From Chitinophaga sp. Cy-1792 (GTDB taxonomy: Bacteria; Bacteroidota; Bacteroidia; Chitinophagales; Chitinophagaceae), in contig NZ_VWWO01000002.1 of the NCBI RefSeq assembly GCF_011752935.1, positions 1,054,001 through 1,118,000 on the forward strand: 64,000 nt of DNA, given 5' to 3'. A program made the position numbers and the translations under genes. Of the stretch, positions 51,563 through 61,943 are shown in pieces. The stretch's first letter is position 1. Each line of letters starts with the position of its first letter. Below the pieces are notes generated by a model. That model was not told the origin of the DNA, ran no database searches, and saw only the letters and a list, made by a program, of their open reading frames with translations.

Positions 51563-53142
51563 TTATCTATCCAGTTTTTAAGCAACAGCAAACACCTGGT
51601 GCCATTGTTGTCTGATTGAATATCCAACTGTATTTTCAGGGGTTTGTAAACCCTGTTAAACAGTGCGATGCGGTTGCGGGTAAGTTGTATGCCATGCCCG
51701 CCGGTAGCCTGGCTGGTATTATATCCTGCGCCATTATCGGTGATGGATATACGCAGATCTTTACCATCCTGCTGAAAATTGATCGACAGTAATGCCGCTT
51801 CCTTACGCCCGGCCAGCCCATGCTTGATGGCATTTTCGATCAGCGGTTGTGCGAGTAGCGGCGGTATCTCCAGGTTATTTACATGAATGGAGGGATCTAC
51901 CTCAAACGTATACACGAAACCAAACCGTAGCACTTCAAGGTCTATATAATTTTTCAGATTTCTTAGTTCTTCCGATAAAGGTATCAGCTCATTCCTGCTG
52001 GTGGAAATCGTACTTCTGAGCAATCGGGAAAAATCTGCAAAATACCTGTTGGCCTGATCGATCTGGTGGTTGTTCATTAAGCCCTGTATACTACTCAGTG
52101 CATTGAAGAGAAAATGTGGGTTCATCTGTGCCCGGATAGCCTGCATTTCCAAAGATTTCATCCGGTGTTTACGCCGTGCATTTTTCAGCAACAGGTATAG
52201 AATGACGGCAATCAGCATCATAACGAAAATAACAATGATCAACGGTTGCTGGTACCAGGCGGGCCCGGTGCTGAAGGAATAGGTACTCACTTTTACTCCC
52301 TGTCGGGCATAACGTACTTCCACCCTGTAATTGCTGTTGGGCTGCAGGTGATCAAGTGTCAGGTGATAGCCACAGGGTTTCCAGTTTAAATTAAACCTGT
52401 TATTTCTCACCAGCCGGTATTCCAAAGGAATGATCGTTCCGCTGGAATCCCTGTCTGTGCGGTAAAAGAAGTTGATGGTGCTTTCCGGGATATTAAAATT
52501 TGTATAGGTAGCTCCTTCACCCGGAAGATTATTATAATCTTCTTCAGGCCTAAGCAGGGTTTTTGCAGAAGCCGGTCCTCTTTCCACAGCCATTAAAAAT
52601 GGTTGCAGATTTATCATCGCACGGTGCACATGAAATACCAGGAAGAGTACCTGCTTATTGTAAAACTCAATCGTGATAACATCATCTTGTTCCAGATGCC
52701 GGTGATAGGAAAGGTGGCCCATAGTAGCACACGCTATCGTCATATCCGTCACCAGTCGTCCGTCGGCATAAGAAAATAGCTGCAATAATGGAACTAACGG
52801 TGCGGTGGTATCCTGGTTCCGGCTAACCTTCACCATAACATCGTTCAGGTACATAGGAGGATAAGATACCATATGCGGCCCGCCTGACTTAAGGCTGGTA
52901 TTGCAGATCTGTACTGCCCCTATCGTGAGATCCGGGCCAATCATCTCTACATAATCGACATGTGCAGGAAGGTTGCCGGGTACAGGCTGTGATCCATGCT
53001 GGGTGCCGATGTAATTACTGGTAATAGCAATATACAGGCTATTATTCTGAAATCCCAGCGTACTCATATGGTCTGGTACTGTCTGGGCTGCTGCAATACA
53101 GGTATTTATTATCAGGATAAAAAACAGGACAATTTTTTTCAT
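51559..53142 (-). CDS. LytS/YehU-type sensor histidine kinase
   Basis: A signal sequence (about 1-20) leads into an extracytoplasmic sensor region of about 275 residues that I do not recognise, a single membrane helix (about 299-319), and a kinase domain with phosphoacceptor His343 in MNPHFLFNALSSIQGLMNNH, the asparagine box LAQPLIENAIKHGL and the glycine box SITDNGAGY. It would phosphorylate Asp55 of the LytTR regulator. The gap of 180 bases to the SusD gene upstream holds a terminator, so the pair has its own promoter. Confidence 0.95.
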   Translation of the reverse strand: MKKIVLFFILIINTCIAAAQTVPDHMSTLGFQNNSLYIAITSNYIGTQHGSQPVPGNLPAHVDYVEMIGPDLTIGAVQICNTSLKSGGPHMVSYPPMYLNDVMVKVSRNQDTTAPLVPLLQLFSYADGRLVTDMTIACATMGHLSYHRHLEQDDVITIEFYNKQVLFLVFHVHRAMINLQPFLMAVERGPASAKTLLRPEEDYNNLPGEGATYTNFNIPESTINFFYRTDRDSSGTIIPLEYRLVRNNRFNLNWKPCGYHLTLDHLQPNSNYRVEVRYARQGVKVSTYSFSTGPAWYQQPLIIVIFVMMLIAVILYLLLKNARRKHRMKSLEMQAIRAQMNPHFLFNALSSIQGLMNNHQIDQANRYFADFSRLLRSTISTSRNELIPLSEELRNLKNYIDLEVLRFGFVYTFEVDPSIHVNNLEIPPLLAQPLIENAIKHGLAGRKEAALLSINFQQDGKDLRISITDNGAGYNTSQATGGHGIQLTRNRIALFNRVYKPLKIQLDIQSDNNGTRCLLLLKNWIDK

Positions 53143-53270
53143 TACGGATAAATTTATAAAAGTTTTATTGCTACCGGTAACGATGTAAAATTAATTGGAT
53201 ATATCCGTGTCGGTTATAAGACCTTGAATCCTGTCATTTCCGCCTTGAATCCGGAAGGGCATAAAAAAAC

Positions 53271-53291
53271 GCGGACTCGTAACGAGCCCGC
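53271..53291 (-). terminator. Intrinsic terminator after SusD, usable both ways
   Basis: A 9-bp stem (GCGGACTCG / CGAGCCCGC, one A-C mismatch, loop TAA) has a run of A on the left (53262-53268) and of T on the right, so it can stop transcription on either strand. It ends the SusC/SusD operon, whose last stop is at 53323. Confidence 0.7.
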
Positions 53292-53322
53292 GCTTTTTGT
53301 GACTGATTGTTATAATTAAACG

Positions 53323-54969
53323 CTACTTATTTTTCGCATCCCACCAGAGTTTGGTGCCGCCGTTATCCGGGCCACCCAGGAGTTTAACACCATCTGCTAC
53401 TGTGGCAGGGTTGGTGGTATACTCGTTCTGCGGGAATGGTAAACGGCGGATCTGTACCGTTGTATTGATGGTACCACCGCTGTTGTTATGTGCCACCGGG
53501 AAGATCTGCGGATAGCCGGTACGACGGAATTCCGTCCACGCCTCCTGGCCTTCAGGGAACATCGCGATCCATTTCTGCGTAATAACACGCTCCAGTTTCT
53601 CTTCTGTACTACCGCCTTCGTTCCATTTGATGGTGATCTTAGATGGACTGATCGTATCGTTGCTATGGTTTTTAGGATCTACATAACGCGCGATGATGCT
53701 GGTATCATTGTTCAGATAGGTGGCATCGCTGACGCCCCACTGTGCAAAGGAAGTACTTACGCCTTGCTCATAGAGCTGTTGGGCAGATCCTCCTGTATTT
53801 GCCCAGCCATTGAGGGTTGCTTCTGCACGCAGGAAATAGACTTCCGCAGCGGTCATCAGCTGCACCGAAGTCTTTTTGCTGAAGAACGGTGATGCGCCAT
53901 CGCTTACATTCAGGTTGGAATATTTCACATAATCATCTTTCACATTATTGCTGGTAACACCACCTACGCGGATACCAATATATTGGGAAGGGAAAGATGG
54001 GTCAGTGGATTTATCCAGGTATTTACTGATACGCGGATCTTTGTACCCATTCAGGAAACATGCCAGCGAGGCATTGATACGGATATCAGCCCAGTCGGTG
54101 GCAATGAACACCAGTGGGTTGGTAAAGCTGCCGGTAATTTTTACGTTCATGTTATCGCTGTTGTCAGAGATAACGCCGCCGTTAGCCGGGTTCAGGGCTT
54201 TTTCACCTTCTGTTTTAGCGGTAGCCTTGTCTACATAGTTGATGTGTGTAGCCAGTCTTAAACGCAATGAGTTGGCAAAACGGAGCCACTGTGCAAAGTT
54301 GCCGCCATACACGAGGTCGAACTGACCGAAATCGAAAGGCAATGCCTTGCCGGAGGTCAGCTGTGCCTGCAGGTATTGTGTGGCGGTGTCTAGCTCCAGG
54401 AAGAAACGTTTGTAGATATCCTGCTGGCTGTCGTAAGGAATGGTAGGTGCATTCTCACCTACGTGGCTATACGGAATCGGGCCGTAAACATCGGTGACAC
54501 GGCTCATGCCGGCTACTTTTACGATCAGGGCCACGGCCCATACCGCCGGATAGTTTTGTTCAATACCAGTGGCTTTCAGCTTCATTATCGGCGACATGAT
54601 ATTCAAATACCCCACTTTGTAGGTTTCGCCATTCCAGCCATTTACCAGTGCATAGTTGGTGTTGTTGATACCACTTGCGAAAGGTGTTGCCGACATGAAG
54701 TAGCCACTAAAGATATCGGCGTTCAGGTTCTGTTGCAGCTGATAGGAGTTAGGATCTCCACCACCGGAAAAATTGATGATAGACATCTGTGCCGACTTCA
54801 GGAACAATCCCAGACCATTGAAATCGGGGCCCAGCTCTGATCCGGAAATACCGGTATTATCAGTATTGTATTTTTCAAAATTCTTCGTACAGGCGGTGAA
54901 TCCGGCTACCAGCATTAACATCAGCGCCCACACACCTTTCACTTTATTTGGAAATTTCATCTTGTTCAT
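53323..54969 (-). CDS. SusD-like lipoprotein (SusD-like family 2), 548 aa
   Basis: A lipobox FTAC gives the lipidated cysteine near residue 27, followed by TKNFEKYNTDNTGIS. The body is that of the second SusD-like family: YQLQQNLNADIFSGYFMSAT, VTDVYGPIPYSH, QDIYKRFFLELDTAT, WLRFANSLRLRLATHI and QKWIAMFPEGQEAWTEFRRT. It is the lid of the SusC barrel encoded 17 bases upstream. Confidence 0.95.
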   Translation of the reverse strand: MNKMKFPNKVKGVWALMLMLVAGFTACTKNFEKYNTDNTGISGSELGPDFNGLGLFLKSAQMSIINFSGGGDPNSYQLQQNLNADIFSGYFMSATPFASGINNTNYALVNGWNGETYKVGYLNIMSPIMKLKATGIEQNYPAVWAVALIVKVAGMSRVTDVYGPIPYSHVGENAPTIPYDSQQDIYKRFFLELDTATQYLQAQLTSGKALPFDFGQFDLVYGGNFAQWLRFANSLRLRLATHINYVDKATAKTEGEKALNPANGGVISDNSDNMNVKITGSFTNPLVFIATDWADIRINASLACFLNGYKDPRISKYLDKSTDPSFPSQYIGIRVGGVTSNNVKDDYVKYSNLNVSDGASPFFSKKTSVQLMTAAEVYFLRAEATLNGWANTGGSAQQLYEQGVSTSFAQWGVSDATYLNNDTSIIARYVDPKNHSNDTISPSKITIKWNEGGSTEEKLERVITQKWIAMFPEGQEAWTEFRRTGYPQIFPVAHNNSGGTINTTVQIRRLPFPQNEYTTNPATVADGVKLLGGPDNGGTKLWWDAKNK

Positions 54970-54986
54970 TTTTTCAGTGATACCAA

Positions 54987-57900
54987 TTAGAATGTAGCAT
55001 TCAATGTCAGACCATAGTTGCGGGTGGCAGGTAACATGAACGCATCTACGCCGCCAAGTCCGTTTGCAGTAGACATGGTCTGCTCTGGATCAAATGGCGC
55101 TTTTTTGCTGAAATAGATGAGGTTACGACCTGACACAGAGAATTTCAGCGTTTTGAGGAAGGTGTTATGTAATGGAATCATATAGCCCAGTGCCGCCTCT
55201 CTCAGACGTACGGTGGTGGCGCTGTACATATATTCTCCGGAAACACCTTCTCTGCCGCCTACTACGGAGTACCAGTTGGCTGCGTCTACAGTAGTTACTG
55301 CCTTACCGGTTTCGTCTACACCGTTCACTTTCACACCGCCGGCATCTCTGGCATCACCAGTCGCTTTTGATACGCCATAGCCATCCAGCATCGCCTGGGT
55401 AACAGACATTACCTGTCCGCCAAATTTACCATCGATCAGGAAGGAGAAGGTGAAGTTGCCAAAGGACAGGTTGTTGTTCCATCCCAGCTGCCATTTGGTA
55501 TTACCGTTGCCGAGGTATACCATGTCGCCGCCTTGTTTTACGGGTTTGCCATCCTGGATCAGGACACGGCCCTGGGCATCTTTCTGTAATACGGTACCAT
55601 AGATGTCGCCGAAAGAACCACCTACTTTAAACTGGGAGGCGTAGTTGGCGCCGGAAGCTCCTGATAAGGTGAAACGGTCTACCTGTGGCGATAAGGAAAT
55701 GATCTTATTCTGGTTGGTAGCGAAGTTCAGCCCTGTATTCCATTGCAGTTTGTTTTCTTTAGGGAATACATCATAACGAACCATTGCCTCCACACCCTGG
55801 TTCTGGATGTTACCGGCATTGATGAATACGGTATTGTTAAGTGTTGCCTGTGGTGCGGCAATTTCCAGTGTCTGGTTGGTGGTATTTGTTTTATAGTAGG
55901 TAACGTCGAAGCTTAAACGGTTTTCGAGAAAACGCCATTCGGTACCCAGTTCCAGCGATTTGGTCTTTTCTGGTTTCAGGGCAATGAACGGATTGGCTGT
56001 ACTTACTACGATATTACCGGAAGTACCCAGTTTAGCCAGTGGCGTATTACTCTGGTAGGCCAGCGGGCTGTTACCTACAATAGCATAGGAACCACGCACT
56101 TTTGCAAAGGAAATAGCCTTAGGCAGGTGCAGTGCCTGTGTCAGAATAACGTTCAGACCCGCAGAAGGGTAGAAGTAGTTCATCTGAGGGGTAAACGCCA
56201 GGTTGGACGCCCAGTCATTACGGGCAGTCAGGTCCAGGTAAATCCATTCTTCAAAGGAGATATTGGCGCTGGCAAATACAGACTGCCATTGGCTGTGCTT
56301 TTGCTGGGTGGTACCTGATTGGGCACCGTCCAATGTATGCACGTTCTGGATGGTAAATACATTTGGAATGAAAAGACCGTCTTTTCCGGAATTGAAGTAG
56401 TCGCCATCTGTTTTTACATCACGGATACTGGTACCAACTAATCCATTTACACTGATTTTTTTACCAGGGAAATTGAAGTTGGCAAGCAGGTCGCCATATT
56501 GCTGGGTAGTGGTGTTGTTGGAATAGTTATAACTACCGTTGGCAGATGCCAGTACCTGTTGTGTACCAGCATATATTTTCTGTTCGTATTTATCGGAGAT
56601 ACGGTCAATGCTTCCGCGTGCCTGCACATTCAGCCATTTGTTGACATCATATTTCAGGCTGGCATTTGCCAGGATGCGGTTGCGGTTGAGCGAATTGGTA
56701 TTGCGGTTGGTAATCCACCATGGGTTCTGCTGTACATCTTCGTTGAAGAGCCAGTTCTGTGTCATCAGGTAGTTCCTTGCCGGATCCGGTGCTTCAAAGG
56801 TATTTTTATATTGGGTGATGTCCAGGCTACGTGGAAACAGGTACAGGCCTGTTAATGGATTGAAATAGTAACCGGATAACGGCATATTGTCAATCTTCTG
56901 GGTCATATAGTTTACATCGGCAGTAGCGGTCAGCTTGTTGTTCAGGAAATGACCGGTTTCTTTAAAGTCGATGTTGTTACGGGCAATATTATTACCTGGC
57001 TCAATACCTCTGCCGGAAACGTTGGCATAGGAGAAGTAGGTCTGTGCCTGCTCGCTGCCACCGGAAAGACTTACTGCATTGGTAAACAGCTGGCCATTCT
57101 GGAAGAAATCCTTCAGGTTATCGCGGTTGACAGGGTTGCTGATTTTTGAACCCCAGCTGGTGGTGCTGCTGTCTTTTGTTTCTGCATAGTTATTCTGAAA
57201 CTTAGGCAGAGAAGCCGCTTGTGATAAGTTGAAGCCGGAGTACAGGCTCACAGAAGAGTGCCCGGATTTTCCGGATTTGGTGGTTACCAGGATAACGCCA
57301 TTAGCGCCCTGGCTACCATATAACGCGGCCGCAGAGGCGCCTTTCAGCACGGTGATGTTTTCAATATCTTCCGGGTTGAGGTTGGAAATCGGGTCGCCAC
57401 CATCGTAGGAGTTACTACCGCCATAAATGCTGCTTGGCTGATTGGAAAGGGTATTGTTCATCGGTACCCCATCTATCACATACAGCGCCTGGTTAGAACC
57501 TAAGCCCGACTTGCTGCCACGAAGGATTACCTTGGAAGAACCTCCCACACCGGAGCTGCTGGTGGAAATCGTAAGACCAGCCACTTTACCGTTCAGGGTA
57601 TTAATTAAGTTCGGATCTTTTGCTTTGGTAAGCTCCAGGCCATTTACCTGCTGGGTGGAGTAGGTGATGGATTTCTCCTGGCGGCGTATACCCAGTGCCG
57701 TTACTACCACACCACTCAGCTGACTGTCCTGTGGCGCCATCCTGATATTGATAGTCGTGTTATTGCCAACAGTTATCTGTTGCTGGGCGAATCCAACATA
57801 TGTAACCACCAGTACATCGCCGGGATTGGCTTGCAGGGAAAAGGAACCCTGGATATCGGTAGCGGTGCCTTTACTGGTACCTTTGACCTGGATAGATACC

Positions 57901-58340
57901 CCTACCAGCGGTTCTCCATTGTCGCCGGTAATCTTTCCTGTTATAGGCCCCGCTGCTGCAGCGGTTTCCGTGGCTTTGGGCCTGGGAGAGACCACGATGG
58001 TTTTGTCTACAATGCTGTAGGTAAAGAGTTTATTACTGAGGCAGGCATTCAGGACTTCCGTCAATGATGCCTTGTTCATATCAAGATTTACGGGTGCTAC
58101 CTTTTGCAGCATCTTTTCATCATACACAAATTCATAGCCCGTCTGGCGACTGATACTATTGAATACATCATAGAGCGGGAGGTGTTTTCCCTTGATGGTA
58201 ATGCTTTGTGAGAAAGTTTTGGCGCTCAGGTTTAGCGTGAAAACAAGTGTCAATATTGCGGTTAATCGCATAGTCAATAATAGTTTTCTATGCAAATGCC
58301 CGCCCTTTCTGCGGACTTTGCAGGTACAAAGGAGTTCCAT
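54987..58340 (-). CDS. SusC-type TonB-dependent transporter with STN domain, 1117 aa
   Basis: An N-terminal extension of 23 residues precedes the signal-like MRLTAILTLVFTLNLSAKTF; a start at 58271 (the second Met) is possible, but such extensions are common in related receptors. Then come an STN domain (KHLPLYDVFNSISRQTGYEF), a regulatory-like domain (GEPLVGVSIQVKGTSKGTAT), the plug with ITVLKGASAAALYGSQGANG, and the barrel ending YGLTLNATF. With FecR (58511) and sigma (59791) it forms a complete signalling and uptake unit. The substrate is unknown. Confidence 0.95.
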   Translation of the reverse strand: MELLCTCKVRRKGGHLHRKLLLTMRLTAILTLVFTLNLSAKTFSQSITIKGKHLPLYDVFNSISRQTGYEFVYDEKMLQKVAPVNLDMNKASLTEVLNACLSNKLFTYSIVDKTIVVSPRPKATETAAAAGPITGKITGDNGEPLVGVSIQVKGTSKGTATDIQGSFSLQANPGDVLVVTYVGFAQQQITVGNNTTINIRMAPQDSQLSGVVVTALGIRRQEKSITYSTQQVNGLELTKAKDPNLINTLNGKVAGLTISTSSSGVGGSSKVILRGSKSGLGSNQALYVIDGVPMNNTLSNQPSSIYGGSNSYDGGDPISNLNPEDIENITVLKGASAAALYGSQGANGVILVTTKSGKSGHSSVSLYSGFNLSQAASLPKFQNNYAETKDSSTTSWGSKISNPVNRDNLKDFFQNGQLFTNAVSLSGGSEQAQTYFSYANVSGRGIEPGNNIARNNIDFKETGHFLNNKLTATADVNYMTQKIDNMPLSGYYFNPLTGLYLFPRSLDITQYKNTFEAPDPARNYLMTQNWLFNEDVQQNPWWITNRNTNSLNRNRILANASLKYDVNKWLNVQARGSIDRISDKYEQKIYAGTQQVLASANGSYNYSNNTTTQQYGDLLANFNFPGKKISVNGLVGTSIRDVKTDGDYFNSGKDGLFIPNVFTIQNVHTLDGAQSGTTQQKHSQWQSVFASANISFEEWIYLDLTARNDWASNLAFTPQMNYFYPSAGLNVILTQALHLPKAISFAKVRGSYAIVGNSPLAYQSNTPLAKLGTSGNIVVSTANPFIALKPEKTKSLELGTEWRFLENRLSFDVTYYKTNTTNQTLEIAAPQATLNNTVFINAGNIQNQGVEAMVRYDVFPKENKLQWNTGLNFATNQNKIISLSPQVDRFTLSGASGANYASQFKVGGSFGDIYGTVLQKDAQGRVLIQDGKPVKQGGDMVYLGNGNTKWQLGWNNNLSFGNFTFSFLIDGKFGGQVMSVTQAMLDGYGVSKATGDARDAGGVKVNGVDETGKAVTTVDAANWYSVVGGREGVSGEYMYSATTVRLREAALGYMIPLHNTFLKTLKFSVSGRNLIYFSKKAPFDPEQTMSTANGLGGVDAFMLPATRNYGLTLNATF

Positions 58341-58510
58341 ACTTTTGTTTTGTGTGGCGTTAGAAATTCAATTTTTTAGTGCAAATGGAAATTTGGATGG
58401 CCGCATTCAACCGGGAGCATTGGCGTGCTTCCGGTTTTTTCGTAACCGGGTAGAATCATTCACGTTTTCATAACTGTTATTTTTTAATCATAAGTGGATA
58501 TAAATAGTTA

Positions 58511-59686
58511 CTATTCCTTCACAGGTTTTACCTGGATTTTATTATCGCTGGCCTCAAACCGGACCAGTTTGGTTGTTGATAATATCTTTAATAATGTGCC
58601 GGCATCTTCCCTGCGGGATATCACTCCTGTCAGCCTGACATCGGCCAGGTCCCCTTCATAACTGATATCTACATCGTACCAGCGGGATATCTGCCGCATG
58701 ATTGTCTGTACGCTGGTATTACGGAAACGGAATTTCCCTTCTTTCCAGGCCAGTACTTCTTCCAGGTCGGCAGCGGCTGTTTCGAATTCATTAGCCTCGT
58801 TCAAACTCGCGCCCAGTCCTGGTTTCAGCGTCAGGAATTTATCTTTGTACAATACTTTTACCAATCCGGATTCCAGGGTGGTTGTCACGGCTTTTTCGTC
58901 GTTATAGGCCATGATATTGAAGCTGGTGCCTAATACCTGTACCGACAGCTGTTTGTTGCCGTTTACTTCCACGAAGAAGGGCTGCTGTGCATTGGCGGCC
59001 ACCTGGAAATAGGCTTCTCCGCTGATCTGTACGCGGCGCTCGCCTTCCCTGAAGGCGGTAGGGAAGCGAATACTGCTGGCAGCATTGAGCCATACCTTGC
59101 TGCCATCCGGGAGGCCCAGCTGAAACTGGCCGCCTCTGGGCGTTACCACGGTATTATAGACCACCTGTGCTGATTTGCCGTTGGCATTATAGGAAAGGCT
59201 GTTGCCCGTATTTACAATGGAAGCATCGCCCTGGGTGGCAATGTTGCCGGTGTTGGCGCTGTCCAGCGACACGGCTTTGCCATCTGCAAGGATCAGCATG
59301 GCCTTGTTGCTGCCCGGTTGCATAGGCTGGCGCTTAAAGGCGATTTTAGGAGTAGAAGGCTGCTGCCGGAGTTGATAGTAATAACCGCTACCGGCGATGG
59401 CCAGCAGGGCCACAGCGGCGGCGGCATACCTCCAGCGGGAGAGGTGGTGTACCTTCTTAGGTGCGGGGGCTTCTTCCTGCTTGCCCAGGATGCTGGCCAG
59501 TACGGCCTGTTGTGCGGCTGGTGCCCAGTCACTTGCAGGAACGCCGGTACGCAGGGAGTGCATAATGTCGTCCTGCAGCACTTCATCGTAGTCACCGGTC
59601 GCCAATAACTGTTGCAGCCGCTCCAGCGCTTCGGCTGTGATACGACCGCTCCTGTACTGTGATAACAGTTGTTGAACTTCCTTCAT
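58511..59686 (-). CDS. FecR-type anti-sigma factor, 391 aa
   Basis: A cytoplasmic domain (1-84) is followed by a membrane helix (about 87-105, YAAAAVALLAIAGSGYYYQL), a FecR domain (RGGQFQLGLPDGSKVWLNAA; VQISGEAYFQVAANAQQPFF; LGTSFNIMAYNDEKAVTTTL) and a DUF4974 end (TSVQTIMRQISRWYDVDISY). It controls the sigma factor at 59791 and would receive the signal from the STN domain of the SusC protein at 54987. The gap of 170 bases to SusC is a probable promoter region for the sigma-dependent operon. Confidence 0.95.
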   Translation of the reverse strand: MKEVQQLLSQYRSGRITAEALERLQQLLATGDYDEVLQDDIMHSLRTGVPASDWAPAAQQAVLASILGKQEEAPAPKKVHHLSRWRYAAAAVALLAIAGSGYYYQLRQQPSTPKIAFKRQPMQPGSNKAMLILADGKAVSLDSANTGNIATQGDASIVNTGNSLSYNANGKSAQVVYNTVVTPRGGQFQLGLPDGSKVWLNAASSIRFPTAFREGERRVQISGEAYFQVAANAQQPFFVEVNGNKQLSVQVLGTSFNIMAYNDEKAVTTTLESGLVKVLYKDKFLTLKPGLGASLNEANEFETAAADLEEVLAWKEGKFRFRNTSVQTIMRQISRWYDVDISYEGDLADVRLTGVISRREDAGTLLKILSTTKLVRFEASDNKIQVKPVKE

Positions 59687-59790
59687 ATTATATCAGTTTT
59701 CCCGGTGGATGTAAGGTAAAGACGTACAACTCCTCCGGAAGGAGTAACCGTCCTGAAAAAAAATTTTTCATAATAGTTGAGAATAGGGAA

Positions 59791-60390
59791 TTATCTCCTG
59801 AAAGCCAGTATCAGTAAGAGTATTGGCAAAACGTCGTTGTTGACGTTTGCCTGCACGAAGGATCGTACAGACTGGGATGCCAGGCTCATATGTTTTTTTA
59901 CTGTATGTATGGAGATGTTAAGTTGTTGTGAGATTTCTTCGTTGCTGAAGCCTGCCATCCTGGCCTGGTATACTTTCCGGCGTTCCGGTGGCAGCGACGA
60001 TACTGCCCTGTTCAGGATGCCGCTGTATTCATGTTCCAGCAGCCGGTGGTCGGCATCTGCTGTGGCAAGCGGCTGTTGCTGCTGATGTATGTCGTATACC
60101 TTTATGCGCGTCAGCCTGCGCTTAAAGCTATCATATATATGGTTGCGGGTAAGTATGAAGAGGTAATCCCGGAAATTTTTTATGCCAGGTAATCCTTCTT
60201 TTTTTATCCAGATCTTCAGAAAGATGTCCTGTACCGTTTCCGTGGCCAGGTAGGTATCCTTCAGATATACCATGGCCACATCATATACATGGTTACTGTA
60301 GTGATTAAATATGATGGTATATGCATCCGCATTTCCTGCGGCCACTCGCTCAAGTAGTGCGGTCTCGTTTGGTAAGTCGATGATTGGCAA
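59791..60390 (-). CDS. ECF sigma-70 factor of the second SusC operon
   Basis: Region 2 (TETVQDIFLKIWIKKEGLPG; FILTRNHIYDSFKRRL) and region 4 (SSLPPERRKVYQARMAGFSN, helix-turn-helix ISIHTVKKHMSLA) are well preserved. The C-terminus ends in a hydrophobic stretch (VLPILLLILAFRR), as in the factor at 5516, which suggests a common membrane-touching tail in this group. The FecR gene follows after 104 bases. Confidence 0.95.
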   Translation of the reverse strand: MPIIDLPNETALLERVAAGNADAYTIIFNHYSNHVYDVAMVYLKDTYLATETVQDIFLKIWIKKEGLPGIKNFRDYLFILTRNHIYDSFKRRLTRIKVYDIHQQQQPLATADADHRLLEHEYSGILNRAVSSLPPERRKVYQARMAGFSNEEISQQLNISIHTVKKHMSLASQSVRSFVQANVNNDVLPILLLILAFRR

Positions 60391-60554
60391 AGGTTCGGTT
60401 TATATCACTTACTAATACAATCTTCGTCATAATTACAATGGTAAATTAATAATAAAATAACAAAAACAGGAAATTTAGTTAAACGTTTTAGCTATCCGGT
60501 GTGCCTGGGTTCCCGTAAACCGTTGCTGTACTGCGGGTACATAAAAATGAAAAA

Positions 60555-60578
60555 CCTTCCCTAAATGAATAGAGAAGG
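60555..60578 (-). terminator. Intrinsic terminator after asnA
   Basis: An 8-base stem with one mismatch (CCTTCCCT / AGAGAAGG, loop AAATGAAT) is followed on the minus strand by a run of five T residues. It lies about 50 bases after the asnA stop at 60626. The rest of 60391-60625 is AT-rich leader of the sigma gene. Confidence 0.5.
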
Positions 60579-60625
60579 CTTCCTGATGGTTTAAAGTCCG
60601 AACAGCCGGACAAATTATATAAATT

Positions 60626-61615
60626 TTACTGATGTTCGTCTGGCCAGATGCTTGCCTGTACTTCGGAGATATGCTGTTTCTGTAGCAGCAGCATACATAA
60701 TCTTGATTGTCCGATACCGCCACCCATCGACAGCGGGTAAACGTTTTCGAGGATGTTGTGATGGAAGTCGAGGCCGGCACGTTCGCTGCAGCCTTTCATT
60801 CCGAGCTGGCGGCGTAATGCTGTAGCATCTACGCGGATACCCATGGAGGAAATTTCCAGGGCCCGATCCAGGATAGGGTTCCAGATGATCAGGTCCCCAT
60901 TGAGGCCATTGAAGCCATCTTCGTTGGGAGTCGTCCAGTCGTCATAATCCGGGGCCCGGTCGTCGTGCACAAGGTCGTTGCTCAGCGGCCCGCCGATACC
61001 GAAAATGAATACGGCGCCGTGTTCCCGGGCAATCCTGTTTTCACGCTCTTTGGGCGTCAGCTCCGGGTATAGGGTCAGCAGCACTTCACTATGTATGAAG
61101 GTCAGCTCCTCAGGAAGTTCCAGGATGCTGTCCTGGTGTTCGCGCAGCATCGTATTGGCGCTGCGTACACTGTCGTAGATCGCCGTAACGGTATCGCGGA
61201 GGGTTACCAGGTTACGCTCTTCCTGCCGGATAGATTTCTCCCAGTCCCATTGATCTACATAAAAACTATGTACCGGGGAAATTTCCTCGTCGGCACGAAT
61301 GGCACGCATATCGGTAACAATACCTTCTCCGGGTTGTATGCCCAGTTCGTACAGGCGTCTGCGTTTCCATTTGGCCAGGGAATGGACGATCTCTACATGA
61401 TGGTCTATGCCTTTGAGATTAAATCTCACCGGACGCTCCACGCCGTTGAGGTCATCATTTAACCCGGTACCGGATTGTACAAACAAGGGTGCATTTACTT
61501 TCGTCAGGCACAGGGCCTCGCAAAGTGCTGCGGAAAAGTGGTCCTTAATCCGCGAAATAAGTTGTTCCTGTACCAGTAATTTGCCTGGATACTGTGTTTT
61601 GGTGAGGGCACTCAT
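60626..61615 (-). CDS. asnA: Aspartate-ammonia ligase (asparagine synthetase A)
   Basis: The 329-residue length and the sequence blocks match AsnA, a class II aminoacyl-tRNA-synthetase-like enzyme: VNAPLFVQSGTGLNDDLNGV, VEIVHSLAKWKRRRLYELGI, VHSFYVDQWDWEKSI, EHGAVFIFGIGGPLSNDL, GDLIIWNPILDRALEISSMG and LPLSMGGGIGQSRL-like GGGIGQSR near the C-terminus. It makes asparagine from aspartate, ammonia and ATP in the cytoplasm. It is a single gene between the sigma unit and a divergent TonB-dependent receptor. Confidence 0.95.
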   Translation of the reverse strand: MSALTKTQYPGKLLVQEQLISRIKDHFSAALCEALCLTKVNAPLFVQSGTGLNDDLNGVERPVRFNLKGIDHHVEIVHSLAKWKRRRLYELGIQPGEGIVTDMRAIRADEEISPVHSFYVDQWDWEKSIRQEERNLVTLRDTVTAIYDSVRSANTMLREHQDSILELPEELTFIHSEVLLTLYPELTPKERENRIAREHGAVFIFGIGGPLSNDLVHDDRAPDYDDWTTPNEDGFNGLNGDLIIWNPILDRALEISSMGIRVDATALRRQLGMKGCSERAGLDFHHNILENVYPLSMGGGIGQSRLCMLLLQKQHISEVQASIWPDEHQ

Positions 61616-61943
61616 TTTAAATTGCTTTTTTCACTGGTATGTTTGAATAATTTCTGATCAATTTTTGAATTGGTATGACAAAATTCAATAAAATAATCTA
61701 AAAAGTAAAATATTTTCAAGTAAATAATTGAATTGTTAGTGAAATGACAAAAAATGAACGTGATTTTGCAATTTTGGTAAAGAAAAAGGGATAAAATGAT
61801 AAAAAGCCCTCGGGAAGCGATAATCGGATCGGGAAACGCATTGATCGTATCCGGAATTTATTATGCCCGCAACAGCCCAAAAGCTGGTTCCACTGTTTAT
61901 CATCATCTACCTTTGCAGGCAATCAAAAGATCTGGATGTTAGC

